A stretch of DNA of 64,000 nucleotides from NCBI GenBank assembly GCA_900317155.1, contig ONFO01000006.1:1-64000 (forward strand), read 5' to 3'. The position numbers and the translations under genes were made by a program. The DNA comes from an uncultured Bacteroidales bacterium. GTDB taxonomy: Bacteria; Bacteroidota; Bacteroidia; Bacteroidales; F082. This document shows, in pieces, positions 41,314-51,315 of this stretch. Every line of letters begins with the position of its first letter. Position 1 is the first letter of the stretch. Below the pieces are notes generated by a model that was given only the letters and a program-made list of their open reading frames with translations, searched no databases and was not told the origin of the DNA.

Positions 41314-41354
41314 AAATACATAAGTCATGTCGGTGACATGATTTATGTATTTTT
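41314..41354. terminator. Bidirectional terminator
   Basis: An 18-bp stem, AAATACATAAGTCATGTC with GACATGATTTATGTATTT (one mismatch), GGT loop, then T residues. It separates the 40961 gene (+) from the suf operon (-). Confidence 0.92.
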
Positions 41355-41385
41355 GTTTTCATGAAATAATGATTACAATTCTAAA

Positions 41386-42600
41386 TTATCTCAGCATCAA
41401 TGCAGCTTTTTTCACTGCATTTGCAAAAATTTCAACCTCTTTTATAGTATTGTATAATGCAAATGATGCACGGACTGTGCCTGGTATGACAAAACGGGTC
41501 ATCACAGGCTCAGCGCAATGATGTCCTGTGCGCACTGCTACACCCATCTTGTCAATGATGGTTCCGAGGTCATAAGGATGAATGCCATCAATGATGAAGG
41601 AAACCAAACCTGAACGATGCGCTGCCTCTCCAATGAAACGGATGCCGTCAATTTCGGAGAGTTGTTCGATGGCCGACTGTAACAAACTGGCTTCATATTG
41701 CTCAACTTCCTTTCTGTCAAAACTTTGCAGGAATCTAACGGCTGTTTCCAAACCCAATGCGGCGCCCACATTTGGCGTCCCAGCCTCAAACTTATAAGGC
41801 AACACATTGAAAGTGGTTTTCTCAAAATTCACTACATCTACCATCTCACCTCCAAATTGGTAGGGAGGCAGTTTCTCCAACCATTCGGCTTTGCCGTACA
41901 AGCCGCCGATACCCATAGGGGCATACATCTTATGGCCAGAGAAAACGAAGAAGTCGCAATCCAAGTCTTGAACATCAATTGAATGGTGCGCAATGGACTG
42001 TGCGCCATCAACGACTACGGGAATGCCATATTGATGCGCCATGGCAACCATCTGCTTGACAGGATTGATAGTTCCCAACACATTAGAAATATGTGCAATC
42101 GACACTACCTTCGGCCCTTCTTTCAGCAAGTCTTCGTATCGATTCAAGTCCAACACGCCTTTGTCATCCATTGGCACGACAAGCAGTTGACCATGATGGC
42201 GCTGCACCATCTGCTGCCATGGCACGAGGTTGGAGTGGTGCTCCATGGCCGTAATCAACACCTTGTCACCTTCGCCAATGCAAAAGTGCTCGAATGATGT
42301 AGCCAACAGGTTCAATGACTCTGTGGTGCCACGCGTAAAGATAATTTCGCGCGCTTCCTTGGCATGAACGAAATCCGCAACGGTCTGGCGGGCATGTTCG
42401 TAGGCCTCAGTCGCCTTTTGACTCAAGTAATGCACCCCACGGTGGATGTTGCAATTTTCATGCAGGTAATAGTCGCGCTCACGATCAATGACACATATTG
42501 GTTTCTGCGTGGTTGCGGCATTGTCAAGATAGACCAAGGGCTTACCATAAACCTGCTGGTCGAGGACGGGGAACTGGTTTCTTATTTCGTTGATATTCAT
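41386..42600 (-). CDS. sufS: Cysteine desulfurase SufS
   Basis: 404 residues. PLP-binding Lys lies in FFVFSGHKMYAPMGIGG and the catalytic Cys in VRTGHHCAEP. EHHSNLVPWQ and NVLGTINPVKQM are typical of the group II (SufS/CsdB) enzymes. It mobilises sulfur from cysteine for Fe-S cluster assembly on SufBCD. It is the last gene of the suf operon; its ATG overlaps the sufD stop by one base (TGATG). No sufE or sufU is in the window. Confidence 0.95.
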   Translation of the reverse strand: MNINEIRNQFPVLDQQVYGKPLVYLDNAATTQKPICVIDRERDYYLHENCNIHRGVHYLSQKATEAYEHARQTVADFVHAKEAREIIFTRGTTESLNLLATSFEHFCIGEGDKVLITAMEHHSNLVPWQQMVQRHHGQLLVVPMDDKGVLDLNRYEDLLKEGPKVVSIAHISNVLGTINPVKQMVAMAHQYGIPVVVDGAQSIAHHSIDVQDLDCDFFVFSGHKMYAPMGIGGLYGKAEWLEKLPPYQFGGEMVDVVNFEKTTFNVLPYKFEAGTPNVGAALGLETAVRFLQSFDRKEVEQYEASLLQSAIEQLSEIDGIRFIGEAAHRSGLVSFIIDGIHPYDLGTIIDKMGVAVRTGHHCAEPVMTRFVIPGTVRASFALYNTIKEVEIFANAVKKAALMLR

Positions 42601-43427
42601 CAGATTTTCGAATAATCAATTTCAAAATTATAATCCTTCGGATGGCTGCAGCGCAGGACGCAGTTCTCGCAACTCGACAACTCACCGCGCAGACGACGCT
42701 TGATCATGTCGTCGATGTGCTCGTGCAGCATCTCGTTTCCGATATGGTTGCTCACCTCTGCGGCAAACGCATACATCAACAGGATTCTTGCGTTGGCCTT
42801 GCTAATGCCGCGTTGACGCATATAAAACATGGCCTCCTGGTCAAGTTGGCCAGTGGAAGTGCCATGCGAGCACTTCACATCATCGGCATAAATCTCAAGG
42901 AATGGCTGGCTGTTGACTTTGGCCGTCGAAGTCAGGAGGATGTTGCTGTTGTTTTGGTGGGCATCGGTCTTTTGGGCGTTTTTGGCCACATACACATGAC
43001 CGTTGAACACCGCTGAGGCCGAGTCATCGATAACGCCTTTGAACTTCTCGTTGCTGGTGCAATGCGGCACATTGTGGTTCACCTTCAGGAAGTTCTCCAC
43101 ATGCTGGGTCTTGTCGATGAGATACAAGCCATGCACCTGTGTGTCGGCGCCTTCACCATCCAAGTCGACATGATAGGTGTTTCGCACATCGCCGCCATTG
43201 AAGGTAATGACAACAATCTTCAGTCGGCTATCGGCCAGCTGCTTGACCTTGAACTCCCTTTGGATGGAGGCCTCGTTGCTTACATTCTGCAGCACATACA
43301 ACTCAAGGCTCGAATTCTCATTGAGGATGATTTCGGAGACCTTCGGCTCGGATGACAGGTGAGCGTCATCGTCATACTCAATGATTTCGCGGCTTTGGTT
43401 GGCGGCTAAGATAAGTTGGTTGTTCAT
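42600..43427 (-). CDS. sufD: Fe-S cluster assembly protein SufD
   Basis: 275 residues from the ATG at 43427 (a TTG at 43433 is possible). It is shorter than E. coli SufD (423) because the N-terminal helical part is missing, a common Bacteroidota feature. The beta-helix core and the SufB/SufD C-terminus are present (KVNSQPFLEIYADDVKCSHGTSTG, FYMRQRGISKANARILLMYAFAAEV). It pairs with SufB and SufC in the scaffold complex. It starts 2 bases after sufC. Confidence 0.92.
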   Translation of the reverse strand: MNNQLILAANQSREIIEYDDDAHLSSEPKVSEIILNENSSLELYVLQNVSNEASIQREFKVKQLADSRLKIVVITFNGGDVRNTYHVDLDGEGADTQVHGLYLIDKTQHVENFLKVNHNVPHCTSNEKFKGVIDDSASAVFNGHVYVAKNAQKTDAHQNNSNILLTSTAKVNSQPFLEIYADDVKCSHGTSTGQLDQEAMFYMRQRGISKANARILLMYAFAAEVSNHIGNEMLHEHIDDMIKRRLRGELSSCENCVLRCSHPKDYNFEIDYSKI

Positions 43428-43429
43428 AA

Positions 43430-44176
43430 TCAAAGTTCCTTAATCCATTCGTAGCCTTTTTCTTCGAGTTCGAGGGCGAGGTTCTTGCCGCCCGTCTTGA
43501 CGATGCGTCCGTCGTACATCACATGGACGAAGTCGGGAACGATATAGTCGAGCAGACGCTGGTAGTGTGTGATGACCACGAAGGCGTTCTCATTATTATG
43601 CAGTTGGTTGACGCCATGGGCCACGATGCGCAGCGCGTCGATGTCGAGACCTGAGTCCGTCTCGTCGAGGATGGCAAGGCTCGGTTCCAACATGGCCATC
43701 TGGAAAATCTCATTCTTCTTCTTCTCGCCACCGCTGTAGCCCACATTAACGAAACGATTTTGCAGCTTCTCGGTGATTTCCACCATGGCCTGCTTCTCCT
43801 TCATCATCTTCATGAAGTCGACAGTGCTCATTGGGGGAAGTCCTTGATACTCACGCTTCGAGTTGACAGCAGTACGCATGAAGTTCTGTATGCTCACGCC
43901 CGGAATCTCAACGGGGTATTGAAAGCTTAGGAAGATGCCTTCGTTGGCGCGGTCCTCGGGCGACATCCCAACGATGTTCTTGCCCTTGTACCAGATCTCC
44001 CCTTCCGTGATCTCATAGCCATCGCGGCCTGTGATGGCAGCAGCGAGCGTACTCTTTCCTGTTCCGTTGGGGCCCATGATAGCGTGGATTTCGCCTTCGT
44101 TGACGCCCAGATTCAATCCTTTCAGGATTTCCTTGCCTCCGATGGAGACGTGTAGGTTTTTGATGTTCAGTAACAT
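43430..44176 (-). CDS. sufC: Fe-S cluster assembly ATPase SufC
   Basis: 248 residues, an ABC-type ATPase. Walker A is GPNGTGKST, the signature is YSGGEKKKNEI, and Walker B ends LAILDETDSGLDIDALR, which is the SufC variant of the motif. It powers the SufBC2D scaffold. In this operon it is separated from sufB by a glycosyltransferase gene and followed 2 bases later by sufD. Confidence 0.97.
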   Translation of the reverse strand: MLLNIKNLHVSIGGKEILKGLNLGVNEGEIHAIMGPNGTGKSTLAAAITGRDGYEITEGEIWYKGKNIVGMSPEDRANEGIFLSFQYPVEIPGVSIQNFMRTAVNSKREYQGLPPMSTVDFMKMMKEKQAMVEITEKLQNRFVNVGYSGGEKKKNEIFQMAMLEPSLAILDETDSGLDIDALRIVAHGVNQLHNNENAFVVITHYQRLLDYIVPDFVHVMYDGRIVKTGGKNLALELEEKGYEWIKEL

Positions 44177-44184
44177 GATATATA

Positions 44185-44216
44185 GTTGTTCAGTTGTTCA
44201 ATTATTCAGTTGTTCC
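44185..44216. repeat. 8-bp tandem repeat upstream of sufC
   Basis: Four units of GTTGTTCA (third ATTATTCA, fourth GTTGTTCC) lie in the spacer between sufC and the preceding glycosyltransferase gene. Confidence 0.8.
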
Positions 44217-44220
44217 GTAT

Positions 44221-45594
44221 TCAGTTGGATTCGCCCATGTCATTCCAACGCGGGCTGGTGGGCTGGCGGGAATCTATGGGCGAATTTTGATGAGTTGGGC
44301 TTAGGCTGATTTTGCCGTAACGCATATAATAGGCATGCTTGGCCCATTGTGTATATTCTTCTGGTGATATTTCAATAATACTAGTTTCTCCTACTTCCGC
44401 AATCTTTTGCTTCACTTCTTCAATCAATGCGTCATCGCGACCGTATTTCCCGACATGGACAATGTTCAGAACCAACCCCAGTAACACGATGCAACTTGCT
44501 CCAAGAGTCATCCATCTGTGGACTTGTGGCGTTATCCTGGGCAACCATAAAGTCAACAATGAGAGGGTGATATGTCCGCATGCCAAGGCAAAGAAAGGCA
44601 ACGCAGCAAGCATATAAAAGTCGCGTTGCTTCACACTTACCATGATGGGCAAAACACCCAAGAGACCCAAAATCAGGAAGCTATAGAACCAAGCCTTGTC
44701 GGGTGGGAATTCAAAGACCTTTTTGTTGAACTTGTTTTTCTTCTTGAGAATCACCGATACCACGACCAAAACAAGCGGAATCATCAGTTGCTGCAACAAG
44801 GCGAAAACAATGTAAAACCTAGACGAGACAGTAGTTTCATGAAGTCCACCATCTAAGACTTGAAGTTGGATGTAGTCCTTAAGATAGGCAAACAAGCGAG
44901 GAAAAATCAAAAACAACACCCCGACAAAAAACGCCACAGAAACCAGCAAAATCAAACTATCAATAGGACCTTGTATCCACTTGCGCTTTTGGTCGAAAGC
45001 ACAATACGAAACAGGGAACACCAAGGGGAACAATCCCGTAAACCCTTTAGACAGGAAAGCCAAAAATAAAGCCATTGCCGACAGAACCAACCAAATTTTG
45101 TTGTTCCTTTGATAGCTAACAATCATTAGATAGACTGATAGCAGCACAAATACCGACATGGTATTTTCAAGCATATTGTTGGTGGCGCACCAAGTGACCA
45201 AAGGCATGGCGAGCCAAAACAGCAGAGGCAGCCAAGCCCAACGGATGTTGTTAGTACTCCGTTTCCAAATCAATACAATCAATAGTCCGCTGAACAGGAA
45301 GGTCAAAACAGAATAAGCTTTTTCAACCCACCAATGGTCACCCAAAACCTTGAAAAACAATGCTTCTAGTCCAAAAGCCAAAGGCGGATGGGAATGGAAT
45401 ACTGGACCTATCGTTTGAGTATAGCACGGGTTACAAAACGAGCCAAGACCGCAAGCCATATTGCGGGAAATGCAGGCGTATGTCACACCATCAAGAAACA
45501 TGCCCTCAGTCAATAGGCTCTTGCTCACCAGAATAAGGAACAATCCGATGAGGAGCAACCAAAAAGGCGTGTTATTTGAACGGGTTCCTGTCAT
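44221..45594 (-). CDS. GT39/ArnT-like membrane glycosyltransferase inside the suf operon
   Basis: 457 residues with about ten hydrophobic helices. The first periplasmic loop has the acidic GT-C motif (EGMFLDGVTYACISRNM), and further loops show HSHPPLAFGLEALFF, as in ArnT/PMT-type enzymes that move sugars from polyprenyl phosphate. It lies between sufB and sufC on the same strand with spacers of 35 and 44 bases. An envelope glycan role is inferred from fold; there is no reason to link it to Fe-S assembly. The spacer on the sufC side holds a tandem repeat. Confidence 0.85.
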   Translation of the reverse strand: MTGTRSNNTPFWLLLIGLFLILVSKSLLTEGMFLDGVTYACISRNMACGLGSFCNPCYTQTIGPVFHSHPPLAFGLEALFFKVLGDHWWVEKAYSVLTFLFSGLLIVLIWKRSTNNIRWAWLPLLFWLAMPLVTWCATNNMLENTMSVFVLLSVYLMIVSYQRNNKIWLVLSAMALFLAFLSKGFTGLFPLVFPVSYCAFDQKRKWIQGPIDSLILLVSVAFFVGVLFLIFPRLFAYLKDYIQLQVLDGGLHETTVSSRFYIVFALLQQLMIPLVLVVVSVILKKKNKFNKKVFEFPPDKAWFYSFLILGLLGVLPIMVSVKQRDFYMLAALPFFALACGHITLSLLTLWLPRITPQVHRWMTLGASCIVLLGLVLNIVHVGKYGRDDALIEEVKQKIAEVGETSIIEISPEEYTQWAKHAYYMRYGKISLSPTHQNSPIDSRQPTSPRWNDMGESN

Positions 45595-45629
45595 TTGTTG
45601 ATTGTTGGTCGTTTATTTGTTTAATTGTT

Positions 45630-47081
45630 TTATCCTACGCTGCCTTCCAGGGTTATCGACAATAATTTCTGCGCCTCAACGGCAAATTCCATAGGTAACT
45701 TGTTCAGTACATCTTTGGCATAGCCATTGACGATGAGGCCAATGGCCTTCTCTGTCGGGATGCCTCGCTGCTGGCAATAAAACAGTTGGTCTTCTGAGAT
45801 CTTCGAGGTGGTTGCCTCGTGTTCGAGGATACTCGATTCATTGCCGCATTCTACGTATGGCCAAGTGTGGGCACCGCATTTGTCGCCCAATAGCAGGGAG
45901 TCGCATTGCGAGTAATTACGGGAATTCTCGGCTTTGGCAGCCACTCTCACCAAGCCTCGATAGCCATTCTGGCTGTGACCGGCGGAGATACCTTTAGATA
46001 TGATCGTACTGCGGGTGTTCTTGCCCAAGTGGATCATCTTGGTGCCCGTGTCAGCTTGTTGGTAGTTGTTGGTCACAGCAACGGAATAGAACTCGCCCAC
46101 CGAGTTGTCGCCCAACAACACGCAGCCCGGGTATTTCCAGGTGATGGCCGATCCCGTCTCGACCTGTGTCCAAGAGATCTTGGAGCGGTCGCCGCGACAA
46201 AGGCCGCGTTTGGTGACGAGGTTATACACACCACCCTTGCCGTCCTTGTCGCCAGGATACCAGTTCTGCACTGTGGAATACTTCACTTCTGCATCCGTCT
46301 CGGCGATGATTTCCACAATGGCTGCATGGAGCTGGTTCTCATCACGTTGCGGAGCAGTACAACCTTCCATATAACTCACATACGCACCTTCATCAGCCAC
46401 AATGAGCGTGCGCTCAAACTGGCCCGTGTTGGCTGCGTTGATGCGGAAATAAGTTGAAAGCTCCAAGGGGCAACGTACACCTTTCGGAATGTAGCAGAAC
46501 GAGCCATCGCTGAAAACCGCCGAATTGAGTGCCGCAAAGAAGTTATCGGTATAAGGCACTACCTTGCCAAGGTATTTCTTCACCAAGTCGGGATGTTGCT
46601 TCACCGCCTCGCTGAACGACATAAAGATGACACCATGTTTGGAAAGGGTCTCTTGGAACGTCGTCTTCACCGAAGTGGAGTCCATTACCGCATCGACAGC
46701 CACGCCAGAGAGTTTCTTCTGCTCATCAAGTGAGATGCCGAGTTTGTCGAAGGTGGCCAACAGCTCGGGATCCACTTCATCGAGACTCTGCTTTTGCTGA
46801 CGCTTGCGCGGTGCAGCATAATAGATGATGTCCTGGTAATTGATTTCAGGGATGTCCAAATGAGCCCAGTTGGGCTGTTTCAGCGTCTGCCAATGTCGGA
46901 AGGCCTTTAAGCGGAACTCCAACAGCCATTCGGGTTCCTCTTTCTTTTTGGAGATGAGGCGGATGATGTCCTCGTTCAAGCCCTTTGGCACAAAATCGGT
47001 TTCAATGTCGGTCACAAAGCCGTATTCATACTCTTTATTCGTGACTTCACTGATGATATTTTCGTTCGGATTCTGATCCAT
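45630..47081 (-). CDS. sufB: Fe-S cluster assembly protein SufB
   Basis: 483 residues, standard length. Characteristic SufB stretches are [82 protein letters not shown] and [22 protein letters not shown]. It is the scaffold on which clusters form with SufC and SufD. First gene of the operon, with its promoter at 47206. Confidence 0.97.
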   Translation of the reverse strand: MDQNPNENIISEVTNKEYEYGFVTDIETDFVPKGLNEDIIRLISKKKEEPEWLLEFRLKAFRHWQTLKQPNWAHLDIPEINYQDIIYYAAPRKRQQKQSLDEVDPELLATFDKLGISLDEQKKLSGVAVDAVMDSTSVKTTFQETLSKHGVIFMSFSEAVKQHPDLVKKYLGKVVPYTDNFFAALNSAVFSDGSFCYIPKGVRCPLELSTYFRINAANTGQFERTLIVADEGAYVSYMEGCTAPQRDENQLHAAIVEIIAETDAEVKYSTVQNWYPGDKDGKGGVYNLVTKRGLCRGDRSKISWTQVETGSAITWKYPGCVLLGDNSVGEFYSVAVTNNYQQADTGTKMIHLGKNTRSTIISKGISAGHSQNGYRGLVRVAAKAENSRNYSQCDSLLLGDKCGAHTWPYVECGNESSILEHEATTSKISEDQLFYCQQRGIPTEKAIGLIVNGYAKDVLNKLPMEFAVEAQKLLSITLEGSVG

Positions 47082-47095
47082 GATTCTGCTTTTTT

Positions 47096-47127
47096 GACTT
47101 CGGGACTTCTGGACTTCTGGACTTCGG
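47096..47127. repeat. 8-bp tandem repeat in the sufB leader
   Basis: Four units: GACTTCGG, GACTTCTG, GACTTCTG, GACTTCGG. They lie between the suf promoter and the sufB start. Confidence 0.8.
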
Positions 47128-47205
47128 GGTCTTCAATTAGCCCCAAAAAATCTCGCAGTTCCGTAGTCTCGCGGTCACTATTAAGAATGATTTCAAATTA
47201 GGCCG

Positions 47206-47213
47206 CAAAGATA
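47206..47213 (-). promoter_or_regulatory. Promoter -7 element for the suf operon
   Basis: TATCTTTG on the minus strand, giving a leader of about 120 bases before sufB that includes the 8-bp tandem repeat. No known regulator site is recognised. Confidence 0.55.
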
Positions 47214-47247
47214 CAATTTTATTATGGTTCAAGAAGCTTCTTTTTTA

Positions 47248-47255
47248 TAATTTTG
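47248..47255 (+). promoter_or_regulatory. Promoter -7 element for the GT4 gene
   Basis: TAATTTTG, 18 bases before the ATG at 47274; it excludes the upstream ATG at 47253. Confidence 0.55.
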
Positions 47256-47273
47256 CGCCAAATTTCAACAGAA

Positions 47274-48443
47274 ATGGATTTAAACATCGGACTTTTCAAT
47301 GAATCATTCCCTCCCGTGATGGACGGCGTTGCCATTTGCGTACAGAACTATGCCTATTGGATGCAAAAAAAAGTGGGAGGTGTTTCTGTCATCACACCTA
47401 ATGTGCCCGGAGCCGACTACAGCCAATACGACTATGAGGTGCTCGATTATTTCTCGGTGCCCGTCCCGCTCCGCCAACCCTATGTCACTGGAATTGCAGA
47501 AGTTGATCCGACTTTTCTTGCGAAAATCGTCAAGCGTCGGTTCAAGATAGTACATGCCCATTCTCCGTTCGCTGCAGGCATAGCTGCGACTAAAGTGGCC
47601 AAAAGGCTCAATATCCCAATGGTGGCCACATTCCATTCCAAATACCGCGATGACTTCAGCCAAACCATTCCCTCCAAAGCAGTTGTGGAGCAAATCATCA
47701 AGCGCATCGTTAGTTTTTATGAGCGTGCCGATGAAGTCTGGGTGCCGCAAGAATCTGTAAAAGATGTGATTAAAGACTACGGTTTCAAAGGCAATGTGGA
47801 AGTGGTGCCTAATGGTAGCGACCTTGTGGCCAACTATCCCGATGCCTATTTCACTGACGCGAGAAAGCAGTTAGGCATTGCACCTAATGACTTTGTTTGC
47901 CTCTTCGTCGGACAGCATATTTGGCAGAAAAACGTGCGCCTCACCATCGAGGCCCTTGAAAAAGTGAAAGATACGTCTTTCAAGATGTATTTTGTCGGCA
48001 ACGGTTATGCAGCTGAGGAAATGAAAAAGATGGTAACCGAAAAAGGTCTTGACAGCCAAGTCACCTTTGTGGGCACCGTGACTGAGCGCGAAGTTATCAA
48101 GCAGTATTATGCAGCTGCTGACCTGTTCCTGTTTCCCTCGCTTTACGACACAGACGGTTTGGTCGTCAAGGAGGCAGCGGCGCTGCAAACACCCTCTGTC
48201 ATGGTGGAAACTGCCACGGCAGCCTCCATCATCACTGATAACGAGAATGGTTTTCTGATTCCCAACGACGTAAATGCCTTTGCCAACCGACTTCGCGAAT
48301 TAATTCACAATCCGGAACTTGTGCATCGTGTGGGTATTCAAGCCTCGCACTCCATCGTACGCTCGTGGGAAGATGTGGTCGGTGAGGTACTAGAACGCTA
48401 TAATCGTTTGATTGCCAAAAAGAAATTGATTGTCATACCCTAA
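47274..48443 (+). CDS. Family 4 glycosyltransferase
   Basis: 389 residues. The N-terminal Rossmann domain starts NIGLFNESFPPVMDGVAI with the glycine-rich acceptor loop. The nucleotide-sugar domain carries VPNGSDL, LFVGQHIWQKN and the E-x7-E-type motif (VVKEAAALQTPSVMVE). It is closest in style to enzymes that glycosylate membrane lipids (diacylglycerol or inositol phosphate). Cytoplasmic or membrane-peripheral. It is followed by a membrane PHP protein and two GT39 enzymes, so it probably starts a glycolipid or surface glycan pathway. Confidence 0.88.
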   Translation: MDLNIGLFNESFPPVMDGVAICVQNYAYWMQKKVGGVSVITPNVPGADYSQYDYEVLDYFSVPVPLRQPYVTGIAEVDPTFLAKIVKRRFKIVHAHSPFAAGIAATKVAKRLNIPMVATFHSKYRDDFSQTIPSKAVVEQIIKRIVSFYERADEVWVPQESVKDVIKDYGFKGNVEVVPNGSDLVANYPDAYFTDARKQLGIAPNDFVCLFVGQHIWQKNVRLTIEALEKVKDTSFKMYFVGNGYAAEEMKKMVTEKGLDSQVTFVGTVTEREVIKQYYAAADLFLFPSLYDTDGLVVKEAAALQTPSVMVETATAASIITDNENGFLIPNDVNAFANRLRELIHNPELVHRVGIQASHSIVRSWEDVVGEVLERYNRLIAKKKLIVIP

Positions 48444-48460
48444 ACCTCAGGATTTTTCCT

Positions 48461-48468
48461 TAGTTTTG
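48461..48468 (+). promoter_or_regulatory. Promoter -7 element for the PHP gene
   Basis: TAGTTTTG, 20 bases before the ATG at 48488. Confidence 0.5.
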
Positions 48469-48487
48469 CACCCAAATAGCAAAAATA

Positions 48488-49714
48488 ATGAACAAGGGGA
48501 AACAAAAACACGGTTTCTGGTTTTACGTTGGACGCATCTTCAGCGGTCTAGGCATCGCCTTGCTGCTGTTGGTGTTGTACGTCTACCTCTCCGTGCCCAC
48601 CTATAGTTTCAAGGAGCCGAAGCCCTTCAGTGGCGAATACCTTTACAACCCCTATCAGGACATGAATCCCGACCAATGGAAGAAATATCACTTTCATTGC
48701 CACTCTCGCAGGTATTTTGGGCTGACCAATGGACGCAAGAGCAAGGAAGCCACCATTGACAGCGTGTACCGAACCTTGGGCTACGACCATTACGGCATCT
48801 CCGACTACATGGGCATCAACATGCATGGTTCAGAAAGAGAAGACTATATCCCCGCCTACGAACATGGTTATGGCCTCTTCCGCAAGACGCACCAGATATG
48901 CATCGGCGCCGAAAGCGTGTATTGGCCTGACTTCCCCTTCATGCAGAACCTCAACATGAAGCAGCACATGCTCAACAAGTTGGGCGAACGCTGTCGTTTC
49001 GTCATGCCTGCCCATGCTTCGTTCACAAAAGGCTACAAAGTCAGCGACATGATATTGTTGAGCAACTACAGATTGATTGAGGTCGTCAATCCTTACGGAA
49101 ATGCCTTCGAACATTGGGACAAGGCTCTTTCCAATGGTCACCGCGTGTATGCCCTCGGCGACGACGACACACATAACATCACTAATGTGCATGAGGTTTG
49201 CCGAAACCTAACCATGGTCAACACGCCCGACCTTGACCCAGAACATGTATATGAAGCCCTGGACAAAGGCCTTTGTTATGCCGTAGAGTTCGACAATTGG
49301 TACTATCATCCTCTTCCCCTTGAGCAAAAGGCCAACGATGCCCGCGCATTGGATTACCTGACCCAAGCCCAATTGGTCGGTGACACCTTATTTATTAGCA
49401 CCTCTGCTGAAACCATGCGCGAAGTGAAATTCATAGGACAGGACGGCAAAGTGTTGAAAACCGAGGAAAACGTTGCAACAGCATATTATATCATACAAGC
49501 AGAAGATACCTATGTACGAACTCGTATCGACTTGAATGGCAGGCATTTCCTATATTTGAATCCCGTCACAAGACATTCATCCGCCGACCTTGACGACCGC
49601 CGATTAGACAGCATCAACTATGCTCAAACCGGATTGTATTGGCTCGTCTATGCTGTGGCTTTGTTAGCCATGATCTGGTATCTGATAAGAAAAGCTAAGG
49701 AGAAGAGTGCATGA
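48488..49714 (+). CDS. Membrane-anchored PHP-like phosphoesterase
   Basis: 408 residues. There is a transmembrane helix near 11-33, a large soluble domain and a second helix near 382-402 before a basic tail. The soluble domain resembles the PHP metal-binding fold: HFHCHSR (first HxH), GYDHYGISDYMG, a mid VMPAHAS and the late LGDDDTHN. The topology would place the domain outside the cytoplasm. It overlaps the next GT39 gene by 4 bases, so it probably hydrolyses a phosphate ester during glycan or lipid-linked sugar processing. The substrate is unknown. Confidence 0.75.
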   Translation: MNKGKQKHGFWFYVGRIFSGLGIALLLLVLYVYLSVPTYSFKEPKPFSGEYLYNPYQDMNPDQWKKYHFHCHSRRYFGLTNGRKSKEATIDSVYRTLGYDHYGISDYMGINMHGSEREDYIPAYEHGYGLFRKTHQICIGAESVYWPDFPFMQNLNMKQHMLNKLGERCRFVMPAHASFTKGYKVSDMILLSNYRLIEVVNPYGNAFEHWDKALSNGHRVYALGDDDTHNITNVHEVCRNLTMVNTPDLDPEHVYEALDKGLCYAVEFDNWYYHPLPLEQKANDARALDYLTQAQLVGDTLFISTSAETMREVKFIGQDGKVLKTEENVATAYYIIQAEDTYVRTRIDLNGRHFLYLNPVTRHSSADLDDRRLDSINYAQTGLYWLVYAVALLAMIWYLIRKAKEKSA

Positions 49715-51315
49715 TTCAAATCCAAGACAACGATAAAAAAATTCATCAGATACTCTTCTGGATTTTGGCTGTCAGTGCCGTCATTCGATGCATAGCGGCA
49801 GCTTCGATTGAGTTTGGCAACGATGAAGTCTATTATTGGACCTACGCTCTCTATCCCGACTGGAGCCATTTCGACCATCCGCCTATGGTAGGTTGGGTAA
49901 TACAATTGTTTAGCCTTAACCTGTTGTTCGACAGCGAGTTTTTTATCCGATTGGCCTCAATAGTCTTTATGACTGCCAATACCTATATTCTATTTCGCAT
50001 TGGGAAAGAAATCAAAAACGCGCAAACGGGATTATACGCTGCATTGCTTTACACAGCCTCCATCTATGCTTTCGTCATCACAGGCGTTTTCATTCTGCCT
50101 GACACACCGCTAATGTTGTTTTGGCTTCTTGCCTTTTGGATGGCAGTGTTGTATTTCAAACGACTGCACACCCAACAGCACTCCGACAGCTACATTGTTT
50201 TATTTGGCGCGTTTGCAGGTTTGGCTATGCTTTCAAAGTATTCCGGTGTATTCCTTTGGGTAGGAATGATGTTATACATACTCTTTTTCGACAGAAAACC
50301 GCTGAAAACCTGGGCATTATATTGTTCCCTGCTTATTTCCCTCAATTTGGTCATACCTATCTTGAAATGGAACATTGATAACGGTTTCATCAGTTTCAAC
50401 TTCCATGGCGGCCGCATTAGCTTGTTTGGTAAACCCAACTTGGGCTATTTCGGCATCGAAGTGGCTGGAGAACTGCTATACAACAACCCCGTGAACTTCG
50501 TTTTGGCCATCATAGCGGTCGTCGCAGCTTTCAAAGGAAAAATCGAACTGGAAAAGCCCATGCTGCGACTGGTACTTTGCACAGCCTTGCCGCTGATTTT
50601 GACCTTCCTGTTTTTTTCATTGACCAGACAGACTTTACCTCATTGGAACGCTCCTGCATATTGCCTAATCATTTTATTAAGCTCTTGTTGGTTATGTAAT
50701 AAAAATCCGAAACAAAACGAGAGTTTCCGTCTTCCCAAAAGCATCATCGCCGCACTTTGTGTACTGCTGCTGACCGTATGTTTTGGCATCGCGGAAATCA
50801 ACACGGGATTCATCCCGCTTGACAGACATAGTGAACCAGAAATGCTTGGACGCAACGACTTCACGCTGGACATGTATGGATGGCGACAGCTGGAAACGAA
50901 ATTCGCCACTTTGCGCGAACAAAAAATCGCTGAAGGCGTAATGAAAAAAGAAGACGGCATCGTGGCTGATGAATGGTTTCCCTTGGCCAACTTGGACTAT
51001 TATGTAGCTCGACCTTTAGGCATGAAAGTGATGGGCATCGGCTACATAGAGAAATTACATAAATATTTGTGGATCAACGACAAGCGAGGTGGATTCCGAA
51101 AAGGAGAGGATTTCTGGTTCCTCACTGACAGCCGCTATCTCAAAAACCCAAACGGACTTTATCCTGGTGGATTCGAATCCATTGAATTCATTGATACCAT
51201 CACCATCGAACGAGGAGGCAAACCTGCCAAGAACTTCTTCGTATATGCTTGCAAAGGCTTGATTTACATACAGCCTACTGTCTCAGAAACAATAGAAAAA
51301 TCCAAAACGTCATGA
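49711..51315 (+). CDS. GT39 (PMT/ArnT-like) membrane glycosyltransferase
   Basis: 534 residues with about eleven transmembrane helices, then a ~150-residue soluble C-terminal domain. The first loop has the acidic motif FGNDEVYYWTYALYPDWSHFDHPPMVGW, the classic GT39 pattern with DE and DHPP. It uses a polyprenyl-phosphate sugar and acts on the periplasmic side. It overlaps both neighbours by 4 bases (PHP gene before, another GT39 after), so the three are one operon. Confidence 0.9.
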   Translation: MIQIQDNDKKIHQILFWILAVSAVIRCIAAASIEFGNDEVYYWTYALYPDWSHFDHPPMVGWVIQLFSLNLLFDSEFFIRLASIVFMTANTYILFRIGKEIKNAQTGLYAALLYTASIYAFVITGVFILPDTPLMLFWLLAFWMAVLYFKRLHTQQHSDSYIVLFGAFAGLAMLSKYSGVFLWVGMMLYILFFDRKPLKTWALYCSLLISLNLVIPILKWNIDNGFISFNFHGGRISLFGKPNLGYFGIEVAGELLYNNPVNFVLAIIAVVAAFKGKIELEKPMLRLVLCTALPLILTFLFFSLTRQTLPHWNAPAYCLIILLSSCWLCNKNPKQNESFRLPKSIIAALCVLLLTVCFGIAEINTGFIPLDRHSEPEMLGRNDFTLDMYGWRQLETKFATLREQKIAEGVMKKEDGIVADEWFPLANLDYYVARPLGMKVMGIGYIEKLHKYLWINDKRGGFRKGEDFWFLTDSRYLKNPNGLYPGGFESIEFIDTITIERGGKPAKNFFVYACKGLIYIQPTVSETIEKSKTS

